This document shows, piece by piece, positions 34,192 to 46,156 of a stretch of DNA of 64,000 bases. Positions within the stretch are counted from its first letter, which is position 1. Every line of letters begins with the position of its first letter. The position numbers were made by a program, and so were the translations under genes. This DNA is from Staphylotrichum longicolle (Eukaryota > Ascomycota > Sordariomycetes > Sordariales > Chaetomiaceae), in the NCBI GenBank assembly GCA_019096155.1, contig JAHCVI010000002.1, positions 558,001 to 622,000 of the forward strand, read 5' to 3'. A model generated the notes under the pieces. It did not search any database and was not told the origin of the DNA. It saw only the letters and a program-made list of their open reading frames with translations.

Positions 34192-37100
34192 GATGATGAG
34201 TTGCTTCGCGAGCACGCAGAATACTGATATTGGCGATGGTGTCTGAACTGTGTTGATTCTCGTGCCGATCCGCGAGAAAAGCAACGGGTTAAGCCTGGAC
34301 CATCCGCCCGTGCCGATCAATCGACACAATGCGTACCACCTGGGAACGGCAGGACGCAGACACTACTCGAGCTTGGGCGCTGAACCGGGAATCGGTGTCC
34401 AGTGGGCGTTTGGTTTGTGACGAAGAAATGAAGGGTTGTAAGATATCGTGACGGTGATGTCGAGACGATCGGAAGGCAGTTGGAGAGAGTCGGTTGAGGG
34501 AGGGGATCCAATCCAATCCGGGACCCGAAAACGAGTGACTGAGGCTAGCTCGAAAGAATGGAAGAGGCAAGGGATGAAAATAATTCACACGAAACAGGCA
34601 CCGAAATAAGTCAAAACCACATCGGACGGGCCTTCTCAAAATAAATCTTGGAGACGGTTGTGTCGAGTTCGAGACCGAGGCCGATGTGGGCGGCGTGAGG
34701 TGAGCATTTGCTGGTGAGAGCGGGAAAGGCGGAGGAACCTGGCAGTGGGCTGCCTTCAACTTTGAGAGGAAGCGACTGGGCACGCCCTGGGCCTCTGCTC
34801 AGATTCATTTGCGGAAGGGGCCACTGGGGGAGGGCGGAGCCACACTTGAAGGGTGCCCCACAGCAGTATTAGCGAAACATCTTGGAGGGCCAAGGCGGGC
34901 TCCGATTCGCTCGATCATCGAAGCCTGGCGGCCCCTGGAATTCCCTTCGTGGCACGGCTGGGCCATGGCTTCAGGTGGCCTGCCAATTTCCCCTCTTTGC
35001 TCTTTCTCTTTGGGAAATCCCACCTCGCAATCTGCCAATGACCATGCGGTTTCGATTCAATACTTGGAAGGTTCGACGGTTTGCCTCTAGATGATCGGCT
35101 TCTGGACTGCACGCTAGTGAGGAATACATTGGTGTTCCATCAATTTGTTCAATCTGGTTCACCTTCGGCACTGGTATTGGCAATGGCAAACGGCGAGACC
35201 TGAGGCACCGCTGGCTGGACTGGCCCTGGACCCATCGGGAGGATGCCGCTGCCAGTCAGCGGCATGCATCGCCCGACAGTTTGCCATGAGTTTGCAATTT
35301 GCATGCAGCCCGTGGCCATTTGATGAGCCAAACATCCCGAGGGGCCACGACGCTCGCAGCTCCCGAGGTCTGCCCGCCACGTGCTCGTCGTTGATCGATC
35401 TCTTGTTCCACTGCTGGTCCCATCTTCTCGTCTGATCCTGTGACGCTCTCGTCGTCCGAGATGCGTAGGGCGCCGTGCCCGCCTGCGCCCCCTTGGCGCT
35501 GACGGCCGTTTTATTTCGGGCGGCGGGCTCACGGCGATGTTTGAAGCCGCAGGGCTGTCCATCATCTTGAACATGCAAATCTATGATGGATGAGGCTGAG
35601 GCTGAGATTGGACATGCACAGCGAACTCGCACCTAGACACTGCAAAACGACTAGAGTCTGCTCCTCTGGCTGACAGAAAAGTATGATGGCCTGAGAGGAT
35701 AGCTTCCCTACTATCAGCAGGGTAATATACAAGTCCCGGCCGATAATCGCGGGAGGGGCGTCCCCCTGCGAAGGAAGAGGATATGCTTCGAGGTCCTGTG
35801 GCCGACGTTGAACCTTTAGCCTGAAGGAGACCTGGGGTTGTCCCTGGGATGAACTTCGGCTTGAGATTCGCTGGCCCGCATCAATGTCAGATATATACTA
35901 GAATCTGGTGCCATGAAAAATCTTGACAGGTGCGATGACGTCTGACGAAGACACAAGCCGCCAGAGTGTAGAATGGCTCCTGTTGCCAGGAGGTCGAAGG
36001 AGCAATTCGGTAGCGCCTCGAGAGAAGCATCTGAGGGTCAACATGGGAGAACCCGAAAAGGAGGTTTCTCTGCCTGCTTGCTTGTTGGACCGTTTGGCCC
36101 TGGAAGTGCTGACAACGGAGAACGGAAAGAGCACCAGCGATGGCCTCGTTACTCCCTGGATTGGCGAATTGATGGACTGAAAATAGATCATCTATTTGGA
36201 AATAGGTGTAGAAGAGTCAATAGGTGCTATTCATCGAGCGGACGTGTCTAGACAGGCCGGTCGACGAGTTCTACCCAGACTATATCCCTGCAACTTCAAC
36301 TTGGAGGCAAACAAAACCGGCCGCGAAGTGTTCGGATGGGCCGTCGGAGTGGCCGGGAAACGGGGATTGCAGGCCGGGGAGAAATGCCGCTGCTTGGCTT
36401 GGGGCACACCGACAGTCCGACATCCACAACCGCCGCCAGACGCGCAACACAGCGGAGGCACTGTGGAATCCGCAAGTGCACCCACGAATCCCAGCCTCGA
36501 GCATACACCAACAAGCGCGGGACCCAGCAACACGCAATGGCGCACACCCATCGTCCATGATTCCATCAGCCCGATTGGTGCCGGCGACGCCAGCATCCTT
36601 GGAGGCAAGAACGCAACGCTCGTGCGTGCACAATAATGGAAGCAGCAGACCCTTCCTCTTGATCAGCAGCACCTAAGCAGCAACGTTAACATGAGTTAGC
36701 GCAGACTCAGCCTCACAGTGGCACCAGCACAGCAGCACACCCAACGACGCCGAACAACAAAAGGAGGGTTGCTGACACTGGACCCAACAGCGGCCCACAG
36801 AGAGAAAAAGGAGACCCGCCAGCCAGAGAGCCAGACGCAGTGTCTTGGCGACCCTATTCTATTTTTGGCTGGGTTCTCTTGTCGTTCGTTCGTCTCTGGG
36901 GAACGGATGGATCATCAGGAATGCTGGAACCCTGCATGACCTTGCCCTCAGGCTCGTAAAAGCGGGCATCGCAGAGGAGAGCAGCATTGCTCGCTGCATG
37001 GGCATGTGTAATGCCGTGCCAGCGTGCTTGCTGGTTGCTGCTGGCGTCGCCGTGTTTTTCTTGGTTTTCGTGTAGCATGTGGCGAGAGGCGGGATGGCAC

Positions 37101-39131
37101 GCCAATACCGGCTCTTTTGCCGCGCGGGTGGGAGGGCCCTTGGGGTCGGGACGATCTTTGATGGCGGAGTGCGTCATGTTGTCGGTTGTGTGGTTGCAGG
37201 TGCTCGTAACGGTGCCTGGCGTTGCAGTGGCCTGAGAGATTCTGATTGGGATGGCGAGTCCCTGGCCGAGCCTGGGCAGATGCGCTTTGCAACTGCCTGA
37301 CAGTCGTTTGCGAGCGTCAGCTCTTCAAACCAGGGCTTCCATGCCTCCTTGGTCTCATCATGAAGCCTGTTGCGGGGAACAAGAAACTGACTCTGGGTAT
37401 CTCCTAGTGGGCGCTGTTTCAGGCCTCAGAACTTGTTGGAGTGCTGCTGTAGCCATCACGAGGGCTCACTCGGATGAGACAGGAAAAAGGTCGGGTGCTT
37501 GTCCAACACTGAGACCAAGCAGAGGCGATGGGGTGATCCGTCAACAAACGCATTGGGTGCAGGCAAAACGCACAGTGTCCGTTGGCTCGGGAGGACTGCA
37601 TGTGCACCGAAAAGGAGAGACACTGCCCCTGGGAATGCAAAGATAGACCCCGGAACTGCAGGGTGCGTGCATCTGAGCTCAACCAACGCAAAAGCGACCG
37701 CTCACAGCACCCGTCGAATAAGGGACCTCAGGGGACCAAGACCCTGCAGAGTGCAGACATCAGGCTCTTTAACTGAGTCTAACTACACAGTACCCAGGCG
37801 AACACTCTGCCTTACCCCTATGCACAGCATGCTGATCGCCGCCGACAATGGAGACAACTGAAACCATGAAACACTCCTGAAAAAGAAGAAATGAGGGTTG
37901 GAGCAGCTTGACGGCTCTTGGCGGGTCAGGGGGCCTCCGGGACTGGCAGGCTTGGGCCGGGATCTGCTCGGCCTGCCGTGTGGGCTGAGTGTGTGGCTCC
38001 TTCCGGACAGAAAAAGGCGTCCACCAAAACACAATCATGACATTATGGATCCCCATTTCTTAGGTACTTCGTACTGAACGTACCAACTGAAAGCCCGAAT
38101 ACATCTGAGATGGCCGAAATGCTTGATGAAATAGAGTGAAATGGAGAAAGCCCGAACTTGATGGATAGAGTGAAATGGAGTTCAACACCATTAGAGCATT
38201 TCCTTCCTTCCTCTTTCTTTTCCTCTTGTTCTTCCTCTTGTTCTCTCTCTTCGTCTTCGTCTTCGTCTTCCTCTCTTCTTCTCTTCTTCTCTTCTTCTCT
38301 TCTTCTCTTCTTCTCTTCTTCTCTTCTTCTCTTCTTCTCTTCTTCTCTTCTTCTCTTCTTCTTCTTCTTCCTTTTTTTTCTTTTTTTTCTTTTTTCTTTT
38401 TCTTCTTCGTCTTTTCTCTTTTCCTATTTTCTATACTTTCCTTTTGATATTTTTGTTTGGATGAGATCTCCCGTCTCAAGTCAGAAAGTCTCGAGTTCTA
38501 TTTGAGGGTACGGACTTTTTTGGTCACGGGGAAGTGGGCTCAGTGAGTGGGCTGGGCTGGAAATCCGAGCCACTGCTCGCAGTCGCGGCCATCCCTGGGC
38601 TAGCAACTTGCAAGGCAACGCAGTGGGCCCTTGGTTGGGGATCCCTGCCGCTCAGCCACAAGCCCGCTTCGCCAACTTCATAATACAGAGGCGCCTCTCC
38701 TGAGCTCTTGAAACCAAGTTTTTGGGGAACTGGTTTTCTCATTCTCGCTGCTCGGCAACACCATCGTCAACTGGCGATTCCACTTGGGGACGTCATCTCT
38801 TTACTTCCCATATTTTGACCCCGCTCCCCCTCTACGCCGCTCTTTCCTGTGCCGCCTAACCCCGTTGGCCTGGAATTGGGTACCAGCAACCAAAACAACA
38901 CCCTGACGCCCTGACGTTAAGACTGGGCAGCTGAACCGACTTTTTTCGTGTTCAGCCCGGCGAGCCTCGTTTTCTGCCCACTGCGCCCAACAACCAACGG
39001 CCGCGATCTGCTCATCGACGGTGTTTGACAATTGCAAGCGAACTTTGCGATTTACTTTGAAGACGCGGTCTTGAGACCGGCTAGCTATCGACTGAAGCGC
39101 TTTCTCGCGGTGAAGCGAGTCGCTTGCGACC
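34192..39131. other. Intergenic, 4.9 kb between divergent opy2 and chitin synthase
   Basis: Holds both promoters. Open frames up to about 157 codons are all overlapping and motif-free. The main structure is a 240-base pyrimidine tract at 38203-38440 (see separate entry) about 0.7 kb before the chitin synthase ATG. No RNA gene was recognised. Confidence 0.5.
38203..38440. repeat. Long polypyrimidine tract with CTTCTTCT octamer array
   Basis: Almost pure C/T over about 240 bases. The core (about 38272-38365) is a regular octamer, CTTCTTCT, in about eleven copies; flanks are CGTCTT triplets, CCTT and T-rich runs. The purine strand reads as Glu/Lys/Arg repeats in every frame, so the long frames seen here are artefacts. 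Such mirror-symmetric tracts can form triplex (H-DNA). Confidence 0.92.
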
Positions 39132-41996
39132 ATGGCATACCACGGCAGAGGAGATGGCTACGAGGGCCACCCGATGCAGGATCTCCCACAACATCACGGC
39201 CAGGTGAGATTGCAATCTCTAATGTGGAAGACGACGGGCGAGGCGGTGAAAGCTAATGCGAACACTTTGACAGCACGACGATGAAGCCGGGGCCGCACTC
39301 CTCAACCAGAACCAGGTCTACGAACAGGAACGCCTTGGCACCCACACTCCGCCAGTCCGCCCTGTTTCGGCCTACAGTCTGACCGAGTCGTACGCTCCGA
39401 ATGCCCCGACAACACGCGCTGGTGTTGGTGTCGTCCCGACACCGCCTCCGCATGGCGGCGGCGACTATGGTGCTGGTCCGGGCTACTACCCGCCGCAGCA
39501 GCAGTTCGCCGCCGATCCGGCATACAGAATGTCGTCGGTCGACACGGACGAGAGCTGGCTGCAGCGCCAGCAACCCAATGTCGCACCCAGCGGCGGGCTC
39601 AAGCGTTACGCGACCAGAAAGGTCAAGCTTGTTCAGGGCTCCGTCCTGAGCATCGACTACCCCGTCCCCAGCGCCATCAGGAACGCCGTGCAACCCCGGT
39701 ACCGCGACGAGGAGGGCAACAACGAAGAGTTCTTGAAGATGCGCTACACCGCTGCGACGTGCGATCCCAACGACTTCACCCTTAAGAACGGCTACGACTT
39801 GCGCCCGCGCATGTACAACCGGCATACCGAGCTCCTCATCGCCATCACCTACTACAACGAAGACAAGGTCCTGCTCTCGAGAACGCTGCACGGTGTGATG
39901 CAGAACATCAGAGATATCGTGAACCTCAAGAAGTCGTCCTTCTGGAACCGCGGCGGCCCCGCGTGGCAGAAGATCGTCGTCTGCTTGGTTTTCGACGGTA
40001 TCGAGAAGGTGGACAAGAACGTGCTCGACGTGCTGGCCACCATTGGTGTGTACCAGGACGGTGTGGTCAAGAAGGACGTCGACGGCAACGAGACTGTTGC
40101 CCACATTTTCGAGTATACCACCCAGCTCTCCGTCACGCCGAATCAGCAGCTCATCCGTCCCGTGGATGACGGCCCCAACACGCTGCCCCCCGTGCAGTTC
40201 ATTTTCTGCTTGAAGCAGCAGAACAGCAAGAAGATCAACTCGCATCGCTGGCTCTTCAACGCCTTTGGCCGCATCTTGAACCCCGAGGTCTGCATTTTGT
40301 TGGATGCCGGTACCAAGCCGAGCACCAAGTCTCTGCTCGCCCTTTGGGAAGGTTTCTACAACGACAAGGATCTCGGCGGTGCTTGTGGTGAGATCCATGC
40401 TATGCTTGGCAAGGGCGGCAAAAAACTGTTCAACCCATTGGTCGCCGTGCAGAACTTCGAGTACAAGATCTCCAACATTCTGGACAAGCCCCTCGAGAGC
40501 GCCTTCGGCTACGTTAGCGTGTTGCCTGGTGCCTTCTCGGCGTATCGCTTCCGTGCCATCATGGGCCGGCCTCTGGAGCAGTATTTCCACGGTGATCACA
40601 CCCTGTCCAAGATCCTGGGCAAGAAGGGTATCGAGGGCATGAACATTTTCAAGAAGAACATGTTCTTGGCCGAGGATCGTATTCTCTGCTTCGAGCTTGT
40701 CGCGAAGGCCGGCCAAAAGTGGCATCTGAGCTACATCAAGGCGGCCAAGGGTGAGACGGACGTGCCCGAAGGCGCGCCCGAATTCATCAGCCAGCGTCGT
40801 CGTTGGCTCAACGGTTCGTTCGCCGCCAGCTTGTACTCGCTGATGCACTTCGGGCGCATGTACAAGAGCGGCCACAACATTCTGCGCATGTTCTTCTTCC
40901 ACATCCAACTCATCTACAACATCCTCAACGTCATCTTCACCTGGTTCTCCCTGTCTTCGTACTGGCTCACAACAAGCGTCATCATGGACCTCGTCGGCAC
41001 TCCGGTCACCGCCTCGAGTACCTCGTCAGAACACCACGCTTGGCCCTTCGGCGACTCTGCCACACCCTTCGTCAACGCGGTTCTTCAGTACATCTATCTG
41101 GCCTTCGTCATCCTGCAGTTCATCTTGGCGCTGGGTAACCGGCCTAAGGGTTCCAAGTGGACGTACATCACCTCGTACGTTGTCTTCTCGGTTATCCAGG
41201 CTTACATCATCGTTCTTTCGGCATATCTCGTGGCTCAGGCCTTCAAGACACCACTGAGCGAGCAGATCAAGCTGGACAATGCTCAAAACGCGATGGAGTC
41301 GCTCTTTGGCGGCACGGGCGCGGCGGGCGTCATCCTGGTCGCGCTCATCACCATCTACGGTCTCTACTTCCTGGCGTCGTTCATGTACCTCGACCCGTGG
41401 CACATGTTCCACTCGTTCCCGTACTACATGCTGCTCATGTCGACCTACATCAACATCCTCATGGTGTACGCCTTCAACAACTGGCACGACGTGTCGTGGG
41501 GTACCAAGGGCTCGGACAAGAACGAGGCCCTGCCGTCGGCGCAGGTCAGCAAGGGCGAGAAGGACGAGGTGGTGGTGGAGGAGATTGAGAAGCCGCAGGA
41601 GGATATCGACCAGATGTTTGAGCAGACGGTCCGCCGCGCCCTCGCGCCGTTCAAGGAGGAGGAGAAGCCCGAGCCCAAGGACCTCGAGGACTCGTACAAG
41701 TCCTTCCGTACCATGCTCGTCGTCTCGTGGCTCTTTTCGAACTGCTTGCTTGCGGTTGTCATTACCAGCGACAACTTCAACTCGTTTGGCATCGGGGTAA
41801 GCAACTCTAAGCTGTCAAGTACAAATCAGAACAACGCTAACCTTTTCCTGTGCTTTAGCAAACCGCCACGGCACGCACTGCCTGGTTCTTCAAGTTCCTG
41901 CTCTTTGCCACGGCCGGCCTCTCCATCGTCCGCTTCATCGGCTTCCTGTGGTTCCTCGGCAGGACCGGCATCATGTGCTGCTTTGCCAGGCGTTAA
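39132..41996 (+). CDS. chs-1: Class III chitin synthase (Neurospora CHS-1 type)
   Basis: Polymerises UDP-GlcNAc into cell-wall chitin at hyphal tips and septa. Three exons: 39132-39203 (24 codons), 39274-41796 and 41859-41996; the 70-nt and 62-nt introns have normal signals (GTGAGA/CAG; GTAAGC, CTAAC, TAG). Total 910 residues, close to the 917 I recall for N. crassa CHS-1. The N-terminus is Gln/Pro/Tyr-rich and disordered with the motif PVRPVSAYSLTESYAP. The catalytic domain begins near VQGSVLSIDYPVPSAI and contains LLDAGTKP, AEDR (Asp 492) and QRRRW (531-535), the processive GT2 signature. Several membrane helices follow (from MFFFHIQLIYNILNVIFTWF onward), then an acidic cytoplasmic segment and last helices ending MCCFARR. 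The ATG lies in GACCATGG. The remarkably intact long frame contrasts with the broken neighbours. Confidence 0.97.
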
Positions 41997-42897
41997 AGCG
42001 CGCCTGCTTGCGACGACTCCTTTCACCCCTTGGCTTTCCGGTTGTTTCCGGCAACATTGCGTTGCGCAGTGAGGTGCCTGATTTTCATCTTGGGCTTTCG
42101 AGGAGGCGGCCAGCCAGGGGGAAGAAAATCTTACGACATGTTGTTGTTGTTTAGTTAGCGGATGACCCCCAAAGGTTGGGGTTATCTTGGCTTGTCTTAG
42201 CTCTCTGGATCTGTCCTGTTGGTGGCTCTGTTGTTGGGATATTGTGTGAGAGTGCGAGAGAGATCAGGGACATTAAAAATTGGGCATCTATCGGAGGCGT
42301 TGTTTCTAGCTCACGAGCTCGCTTGGCCTGCCTGCCTGTCGTGTTGGCGAGGCTCTCTCTGGCTTGATGTTGGGGTACATTTCGGGCTCTGGGCTTTGTC
42401 TTTCTTGTTATCTGTGGTTTCACGTTGGTTGCTGCTACTTGCTTAGGTTTACTTAGATGAGGCCTTGGGGTTAGTAATGAGAGACACCTGATTTGGCTGA
42501 GATGATGGGCTGTGACGGGCAAACTGTGATGAAAGGAGTATGTTGGGTCGGTGTATGTTTGATAACTGACAGTGACTTGGAAAAGGTGTAACTCTTTGGA
42601 TGGAGGCCGAAAGTCCAAGCAACGAGACACGAAGGGTTCCTTCCATGCGGAACCGAAGCCAACCCTCGAACGTGTTTGGGCCACAGCACAGTGTGCAATA
42701 TCTGGTAAGTCCACTTGCCTCTTGCTTCTTGTCTGTGTGCTGATATCCGTTTAGAGCCCCTTCGTGAGACCACCCTTTATGCGACGTCTGCAGGCAGACG
42801 ATGTTAGCGGGAAGGGTTGGCTGAAACTCGGAGATGGACGCAGAATCGAGCGTGATTGGTTGTTCCTGGGGTTCAGAAAGGTCTCTGTTTACAACCA
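41997..42897. other. Intergenic: chitin synthase 3' region and kinase-like gene promoter
   Basis: No coding region supported. T- and G-rich sequence typical of a 3' untranslated region covers the first half; the remainder precedes the kinase-like ATG at 42898. Confidence 0.5.
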
Positions 42898-43836
42898 ATG
42901 CCTAAGTATTTCTCTTTTAAGAAATCCAAGCACATCCGTTTCGAGTTTTCAGACACACTGTCACATTCTGCATCTGGAACTGGCAAATCCACAATGTTGC
43001 GTCGGATCGACAGGCATTATCGAGCCTGTGTCTCCCGGCGTAGTTATCAAGTTGCCGCACAGTTTTAAAGATCACAGTTTGCAGAGACACGCTGCAGAGT
43101 CGTTCGCCGCCGAACGGCGAATTCTTGACAGACTGGGCCAACATCCCATGATTGTCAGGTAAAGTTGATGGAAAGAACAAGTACAGAACGTCAAGGTGTT
43201 AATCGTCTTACCAGACATCTCGGTTTCCAAGGAGAGGGTATCCTCCTCGGCGAAGCCAGCCATGGCAACCTCCAAGCCTACCTCGACGACAACCACCCGT
43301 CGATTGATCTCAGTCAGCGCCTGAGATGGTGCCGGCAGCTGGCCGAGGCTCTCGATTACATCCACAGCCGCGGCGTGCTGCACTCGGATCTCCGTCCCGG
43401 CAACATCCTCGTCCACGAGACGGTGCCGGGGGCCCTCGACATATTGCTCGCCGACTTTGGAGGGTCGATGTGCGAGGAGCTGGGCGTGAATGGAGTGGCC
43501 CTACCTGATGGCCCTTTCTACAGCCCTGTGTTTGAGAACCAATCCAGCGCGCTGCTGGATTTGTTCGGAATGGGGTCGGTGTTTTACACGGTTCTGACTG
43601 GAAGGTGGCCGTACAAGGAGACCTCGGGGAGGTTTGACAAGATCGACGACAGGCTTGATTGGGAGGACAATTTTGTGTATCCTAGATTTAAGAGGGGGGA
43701 GTTCCCGAGCGTTGAGGACTTGCCGGTCGGAGAGATAATTCTGAAGTGTTGGAGAGGGGAGTTTGCGACGGCAAAGGACGCGCTGGCGGCACTGGACAAG
43801 TCCCTGGAGGCAGGGGGGCACTGTCTTGAGCCTTGA
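42898..43836 (+). CDS. Small protein-kinase-like protein, one-base frame break
   Basis: A short kinase-fold protein of a lineage-expanded fungal type. The N-terminus MPKYFSFKKSKHIRFEFSD is read from 42898. After about codon 34 (KSTML) the family sequence continues one frame over as VGSTGIIEPVSPGVVIKLP: removing a single base near 43000 joins them. A 56-nt intron (43159-43214, GTAAAG..CAG) follows, then the last exon to 43836, about 293 residues in all. Seen motifs: Gly-loop-like VGSTG, VVIK with the conserved Lys, HSDLRPGNIL in place of HRDLKPxN (catalytic Asp present), ADFGGS (DFG present), and a C-lobe with DLFGMGSVFYTVLTGRWPY. The usual Arg before the catalytic Asp is Ser, so it is a non-RD-type kinase; activity is uncertain. 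Homologues are usually unnamed. Whether the shift is real decides if this is a pseudogene. Confidence 0.68.
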
Positions 43837-44248
43837 TCCCCCGAGATGTTGTGTTTCTTAGGGAGAAAGGGATGAGCTCCATTGAGTATAATCTTCCAGT
43901 CCTCAAGACACAAAGAAGATATGGAGACGGAGCCATGCCTCTGCCATTTTTTTTCTTTTTTCTTTTCTTCTTTTCTTCTTCATTTCTTCTTCTTTTCTTC
44001 TTCTTTTCTTTTTTTCTTTCTCTTTTCTTTTTCTATCCTTTAATCAGAAAACAAATTGAGATCGCCTTGATGAAGGCCCAAATGGAGGTGGTTGAGGTTT
44101 CGGGCGAGGCCGTCGTGAGGATCTCTCGCGACCCTAACCCTCACCACTTAGACGCCGCATCGCTGCCCCGCGGTTGCCCCACCATTATTTTCATGTCCCA
44201 GATGCTTGTCCCAGAACCGTAAAGTTTCACCTCGAACCAAACTTCAAC
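43837..44248. other. Intergenic with a T/C tract
   Basis: Between two plus-strand genes. A pyrimidine tract of about 90 bases (43948-44040, mostly TTC, TTTC and T runs) occupies the middle, probably in the promoter or leader of the OTU gene. No coding sequence is supported. Confidence 0.6.
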
Positions 44249-45233
44249 ATGTCCTCGCCAGAGACAGCCACCATGGACGAATCCCTCGAGCAGATGCAGG
44301 CCCGGCACAGAAAGGAGCAGCGAGATCTCCAGGGGCGGATCACGAGCAAAAAGAAGAACGCGACCAAGAAGACACGCAAGTTTGTCAACGACGAGTGCGC
44401 CGACCTCGAGCGCCAGCTCAAGGAGCGGCAAGAGGAGGAGCTGCGGAAACTCACGGGCGAAGCGGACGAGCAAGGACTTACAGACGGCGACGACACACCA
44501 CAAGACCAACAACCAGACCAGTCACAACAACAACCACAAAGCCCCCCTGTGATAAACGACCTCGCAACCAAACTCCAAACCACAACCCTCTCCCCCGACT
44601 CCCAACAACCCCCCTCGGCCTCGGCCCCGACCAAACAAAAACGCAACCGCCAAAAAGAACGCCTCGCCCGCCGCGCCGCCGAGCAAGAAGCCGCGGCCGT
44701 CGCGGCCGAGCACGAGGCCTCGTCCATGACGGACCACCGCGGCGCCGAGCGCGAGTCCATGCAGGCGGCCTTCGCGGCCCGGTCGCTGCGGGAGCACGAG
44801 ATCGCGCCCGACGGCCACTGCCTCTTCTCCGCCGTGGCCGACCAGCTCACGATCAACGACATCCCCCTCATCGCCGCCGCCGCCGGCTCGGGGACCGAGC
44901 CGAAGGTGGCGCCGTACAGGGTGGTGCGGCGGGCGGCGGCGGACTGGATCGAGAATCACAGGGCGCAGTACGAAGGGTTCTTGGAGGAAGGGGTCGAGGC
45001 GTACGTTGGGAAGATCAGGGATACGGCCGAGTGGGGCGGAGAGCTGGAGCTGAGCGCGCTGGCGAATGCGTATGGGGTCGAGATTCGGGTGTTGCAGGGG
45101 GGGAGTAGGGTGGAGGTGGTGAAGCCTGGGGAGGGGAAGGAGGAGAGGGCAAGACGCTTTGGTTGGCGTATATAGGCATGGGTACGGGTTGGGGGAGCAT
45201 TACAACTCTTTGAGAAAGGTGACGGAGACATAG
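44249..45233 (+). CDS. OTU-family cysteine protease (OTUD6/Otu2-like), catalytic His beyond a frame break
   Basis: OTU proteases remove ubiquitin chains; the Otu2/OTUD6 branch works on ribosomal and translation substrates. The start at 44249 (AACATGTCC) or 44273 (ACCATGG) precedes the typical head MQARHRKEQRDLQGRI, a coiled coil with Lys/Glu-rich sequence, then a Gln/Pro linker and a second basic coiled coil. The OTU domain starts at AAFAARSLREHEIAPDGHCLFSA-like sequence; the catalytic Cys codon is 44819-44821. The frame as given stops at 45175 (GWRI), losing the catalytic His. The family end is nonetheless present: EGKTLWLAY one frame over (45145-45171), then YRHGYGLGEHYNSLRK in the third frame (45171-45218), stopping at 45231-45233. 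Two missing bases, in the GGA-rich run near 45131-45149 and in TATATA near 45169-45174, would restore it. No plausible intron does so. Confidence 0.8.
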
Positions 45234-46156
45234 GTATTGGGAGGGTTTGGCTGAGATGGGGTTGGACTGGGAGGGGTTTGGGTCAAGTTTAGTGGTTGCA
45301 TGGCTCTCGTTCCGCGTGAGCTCGGTGTTGGTGAAGTATATATCCCGGGCACATAGAGATTACAAGGTCTGTCCTATAGGCTTATAATCACTTTGGCTTT
45401 CGGTAGAATCGAGGCCTGAGAAACCATCGCATTCAGTGTTGAACATGATGGGTACTTAGGCGGATTACGCAAACTATACGGAAAGATTTCAAGGAGCACA
45501 TGAACCAACTTTCTGTTGCTTTGCTCGCTAGCATCTTCTGCTTTAGTTCCTTTGGCTACATGTCGTTTAAAATGATATGACCTCAGCAGACCCGGCGTTC
45601 TGGATCACAATCACGCTCATTGCAGCGACCAAGTGGGCTGGAGCTGGAGAATTACATGCTTTCTTGGTGAGCGATGTGAAATGTCGATACCGATTACGTC
45701 GGAGATAGGAGGCCGCCCCACCTGTTTATCTGAGGTGGGGCGGCTTGGCGCCTGCCTGTTGAGCCCTGCTCTGTCATCGACCGCCACTGCCAGCCCAAGC
45801 AGATTCAGAGAGATCCTCGAACATCACCAACCCGTCTCCCAAGTCACACCTCTTTTTCCCCTATAAACCTTTTCCTAGGCTCTCTTTTTCCTGTACCTTA
45901 CCAGCCACCAGAGCCCGGTGCACTCTCGCCCTCCACCCGTCCTCCACCTCCATCTTCCTAAATACCCGCCCGATCGCGCAACGGATTTCATCATTCCCTC
46001 CACTCTTCGATTACCCCACACCCGCTCTGCATCGCGCTGCAGCCCGAGTGCCCACCTCTTCGGCTCACGTTGACGCGGCCGCCTCAAGACACGCCCGAGT
46101 ACATATCACAGAAGAGGAACCAAGGGAGAACCACGGCTTCGGTCGGACACCGCCAA
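45234..46156. other. Intergenic: OTU 3' region and ubc12 promoter
   Basis: No coding region supported. The striking element is a perfect 12-bp inverted repeat at 45712-45744 (separate entry), about 410 bases before the ubc12 start. The last 300 bases are pyrimidine-rich, as expected of a promoter. Confidence 0.6.
45712..45744. repeat. Inverted repeat, 12-bp GC-rich arms with 9-base spacer
   Basis: GCCGCCCCACCT (45712-45723), a 9-base spacer, then its exact reverse complement (45733-45744). As DNA it presents two CCCCAC/GTGGGG sites in opposite orientation; as RNA it would be a very stable hairpin. It is upstream of ubc12, transcription status unknown. Confidence 0.88.

Noticed and set aside
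38060..38505. Lys/Glu/Arg-rich or Ser/Phe-rich proteins across the pyrimidine tract
   Set aside because: Pure translation of a C/T repeat, open in every frame.
39253..40908. 551-codon open frame on the minus strand
   Set aside because: It lies exactly antisense to the chitin synthase exon. GC-ending codons on the plus strand leave the opposite strand free of stops; the translated sequence has no family features.
44131..44150. Telomere-like CCCTAACCCT
   Set aside because: Less than two repeat units, inside the OTU promoter region; no array.
44206..45108. 300-codon frame overlapping the OTU gene
   Set aside because: Arg/Pro/Gly-rich shadow in another frame of the real OTU gene.
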